Below are positions 31,571-32,991 of a stretch of 32,991 bases of DNA, piece after piece. Below the pieces are notes generated by a model. It was not told where the DNA came from and made no database searches. It worked only from the letters and a program-made list of their open reading frames with translations. The stretch covers positions 1 through 32,991 of the forward strand of contig QHRW01000036.1 in NCBI GenBank assembly GCA_003220265.1, given 5' to 3'. This DNA comes from Candidatus Rokuibacteriota bacterium (GTDB taxonomy: Bacteria > Methylomirabilota > Methylomirabilia > Rokubacteriales > CSP1-6). The position numbers and the translations under genes are program-made. How positions within the stretch are numbered: position 1 is the stretch's first letter; every line of letters starts with the position of its first letter.

Positions 31571-32622
31571 AGATCCCGCGCTTCGGCCTCAACCGCTTCG
31601 ATTCGCGCTCGGTCGACGCCTTCGCCGCCGACGTCAAGCGCGCGGAGGCGCTCGGGTGGGACGCGGCGCTCCAGCCCGACTCGCAGCTCCGCCGGCGCGA
31701 CACGTACGTGCTGCTGGCGGCGGCCGCGCGCGCGACCGAGCGCATCACGCTGGGGCCGCTGCTGGCCAATCCCGTCAACCGCCACCCGACGGTGACCGCG
31801 TCGTCCATTGCCACCATCGACGAGCTGGCGCCCGGCCGCGTGTTGCTGGGCTGGGGCGTGGGCGACACCGCCGTGCGGCTCGCCGGCCTGCGGCCCGCGC
31901 GGGTGAAGGAGCTGGAGGCCTCCACGCGGCTCATGCGTGCGTTGCTCCACGGCGAGGACGTGGAGGTGGGCGCCGAGCGGCCCGCGCAACTGCCGCATCA
32001 CCGGCCGGTGCCCATCTGGATCGCCGCGGGCGGCCCGCGCACCCTGCGCATGGCCGGCGGCGTGGCAGACGGCGTGTTCATCCGCGTGGGCACGCACGCG
32101 GCCAACATCAAGACGGCCGTGGACGCGATTCGCGCGGGCGAGCGCGACGCCGGGCGCGATCCCGCGTCCGTGCGGCTGGGCGCCATCTTCCACACGGTGC
32201 TCGTCGATGATCCGGCTCGGGCCCTGACCATGGCCAGGTCGATGGCGGCCGGTTACTACGAGTACTCGCCGGCCCTGTTCGATCCGCCGGGCTTCCGCTG
32301 GAACGGGCCCGATCCCGAGCGGCTCAAGCACGACCATCACGTGTGGCCCGACTTCCACCATGCGCGCGACCTTGACGCCAGCGGCCGCGTGGTGGACTTC
32401 CTGCCGGAAGCCGTCGCCGACGCCTTCAGCCTGCGCGGCGCGCCCTCCGAGGTCGCCGATCGCTGCGCGGCGGTGCTGCGCGCGGCATCAGCCGAGTTCG
32501 ACTACGTCGTCCTCCACCCGATCCCCGATCCGACGTGGCCCAACGACCCCGCCCGCGACTACACCTCCCGCGTCGCGCGCGAAGTCCTCCCGAAGGTCCG
32601 GCAAGCGCTCGCGACAGCGTGA
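31567..32622 (+). CDS. LLM-class flavin-dependent oxidoreductase
   Basis: A 351-residue luciferase-like TIM-barrel protein that binds F420 or FMN. Recognisable parts are ITLGPLLANPVNRHPTVTA, the GRVLLGWGVGDTAVRLAG segment and PVPIWIAAGGPRTLRMAG. Members include F420-dependent reductases and flavin monooxygenases acting on sugars, nitriles or alkanesulfonates. It starts at ATG 31567, overlapping the cupin stop. Its last four codons and stop lie inside the first copy of a 46-bp tandem repeat (32611-32790), so the repeat may have replaced the original 3' end. Confidence 0.9.
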   Translation: MKIPRFGLNRFDSRSVDAFAADVKRAEALGWDAALQPDSQLRRRDTYVLLAAAARATERITLGPLLANPVNRHPTVTASSIATIDELAPGRVLLGWGVGDTAVRLAGLRPARVKELEASTRLMRALLHGEDVEVGAERPAQLPHHRPVPIWIAAGGPRTLRMAGGVADGVFIRVGTHAANIKTAVDAIRAGERDAGRDPASVRLGAIFHTVLVDDPARALTMARSMAAGYYEYSPALFDPPGFRWNGPDPERLKHDHHVWPDFHHARDLDASGRVVDFLPEAVADAFSLRGAPSEVADRCAAVLRAASAEFDYVVLHPIPDPTWPNDPARDYTSRVAREVLPKVRQALATA

Positions 32623-32790
32623 CGATCAACAATGCCGCAGCCGCACGTCAGCGCCGGCGACAGGGTGACGATGCACAACGCCCGAGCCGCGGGCGCGCGC
32701 CGGCGACAGCGTGACGACGCACAACGCCCGAGCCGCGGGCGAGCGCCGGTGACAGGGTGACGATGCACAATGCCCCCACCGCGCGCGAAG
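32611..32790 (+). repeat. Four tandem copies of a 46-bp repeat, first copy inside a coding end
   Basis: Copies begin at 32611, 32657, 32703 and 32749. Copies 2 and 3 differ at only three of 46 positions. Copy 1 is more divergent and contains the TGA of the LLM oxidoreductase (32620-32622); copy 4 is diverged in its second half. Copies 2 and 3 contain CGCCCG and CGGGCG arms that form a hairpin. The array is noncoding apart from the overlap with the gene end. Confidence 0.85.
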
Positions 32791-32797
32791 CGCGCGG
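32779..32797 (+). terminator. 8-bp GC hairpin after the repeat array
   Basis: CCGCGCGC-GAA-GCGCGCGG forms a perfect hairpin (32779-32797). Further outer pairing is possible between CCCCCA and TGGGGG. No T-run follows. Confidence 0.6.
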
Positions 32798-32817
32798 AAC
32801 GCTGGGGGGGTCTAGGC

Positions 32818-32837
32818 GGGGAGCGGCGCCGCTCCCC
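32818..32837. repeat. 20-bp perfect palindrome upstream of the last gene
   Basis: GGGGAGCGGC meets its exact reverse complement without a loop (32818-32837), 30 bases before ATG 32868. It could be an operator or a GC clamp of a terminator; no T-tract follows. Confidence 0.6.
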
Positions 32838-32867
32838 CCTTGAAGACAGACAGAAAGGCAGACGAAG

Positions 32868-32991
32868 ATGAGAGTCTCCGTGAACGGCATCAACGTCCAC
32901 TACACGCTCGACGGTCCCGCGAACGCCCCGGTGGTGACGCTCAGCCACTCGCTGGCCACGGATCTCTCGATGTGGGAGCCGCAGATGAAGG
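32868..32991 (+). CDS. Alpha/beta hydrolase, 5' part only
   Basis: The first 41 codons of a gene cut by the window end. MRVSVNGINVHYTLDGP followed by PVVTLSHSLATDLSMWEP is the standard opening of 3-oxoadipate enol-lactonase (PcaD)-like hydrolases, with the HS..L.TDL.MW oxyanion-loop pattern. This would fit the aromatic oxygenase genes next door. The rest, including the catalytic serine, is not visible. Confidence 0.75.
   Translation, partial: MRVSVNGINVHYTLDGPANAPVVTLSHSLATDLSMWEPQMK

Noticed and set aside
32611..32790. CRISPR array
   Set aside because: 46-bp units follow each other without spacers and drift in sequence.

Overview
The window is a very GC-rich (roughly 70%) bacterial chromosome segment with tightly packed genes, frequent 1-4 base overlaps, many GTG starts and almost no spare DNA. 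The mix of genes (a quinoprotein-type cytochrome c and substrate-binding protein pair, two alpha/beta-hydrolase-domain proteins of one unusual family, several orphan substrate-binding proteins, SDR, OYE, LLM and FAD oxidoreductases, small GC-rich lipoproteins) looks like an uncultured soil or groundwater bacterium of the Rokubacteria / Methylomirabilota kind. That placement is inferred from gene content and style; no rRNA or ribosomal protein gene is present to confirm it. I recognise no tRNA, CRISPR array, integrase or transposase.

Left part (1-5.5 kb): the tail of an upstream gene, a perfect 15-bp hairpin, then a coupled run of small cytochrome c, a MoxJ/XoxJ-like substrate-binding protein and a secreted alpha/beta-hydrolase-domain protein. 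These are followed by an OmpA-type coiled-coil lipoprotein, an SDR with a degenerate active site, and a convergent peptidoglycan-binding protein.

Middle (5.5-16.5 kb): an old-yellow-enzyme/FAD two-domain reductase with one iron-sulfur cysteine missing; a 51-residue ORF; a zinc-ribbon protein; a DinB-like protein; a lipoprotein lacking its expected glycine-zipper core; an internally duplicated membrane protein probably starting at CTG; a frameshifted lipoprotein; the second alpha/beta-hydrolase paralogue; a CheY-like regulator facing a membrane protein with a degenerate GGDEF domain; and an orphan peptide-type substrate-binding protein.

16.5-25.5 kb: three tandem 42-bp hairpin repeats lead into an N-acyl-D-amino-acid deacylase-like amidohydrolase and a YgiQ radical SAM protein. 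A minus-strand pair follows, a membrane-bound class III adenylate cyclase translationally coupled to a PPi-type phosphofructokinase. Divergent from it are a signal-less substrate-binding protein and an aldo/keto reductase, then an NTF2-like membrane-anchored protein whose frame runs far into a convergent fatty-acid desaturase gene.

Right part (26-33 kb): a small relative of the zinc-ribbon protein, a 440-base gap of lower GC holding a possible gene remnant, a Pro/Ala-linker secreted protein, a Gfo/Idh/MocA oxidoreductase, a small membrane protein, and a divergent oxygenase cluster. That cluster holds an FAD aromatic hydroxylase on the minus strand and cupin, LLM flavin oxidoreductase and an alpha/beta hydrolase cut by the window end on the plus strand. 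A 46-bp tandem repeat that includes the stop codon of the LLM gene separates the last two. The cluster looks catabolic, probably for an aromatic substrate. No single undescribed system stands out with certainty. The best leads are the cyclase-PFK coupling, the two-member IIVPR/DxRxxER protein family, the hydrolase paralogues (one next to a quinoprotein-type cluster) and the two hairpin-bearing tandem repeats.
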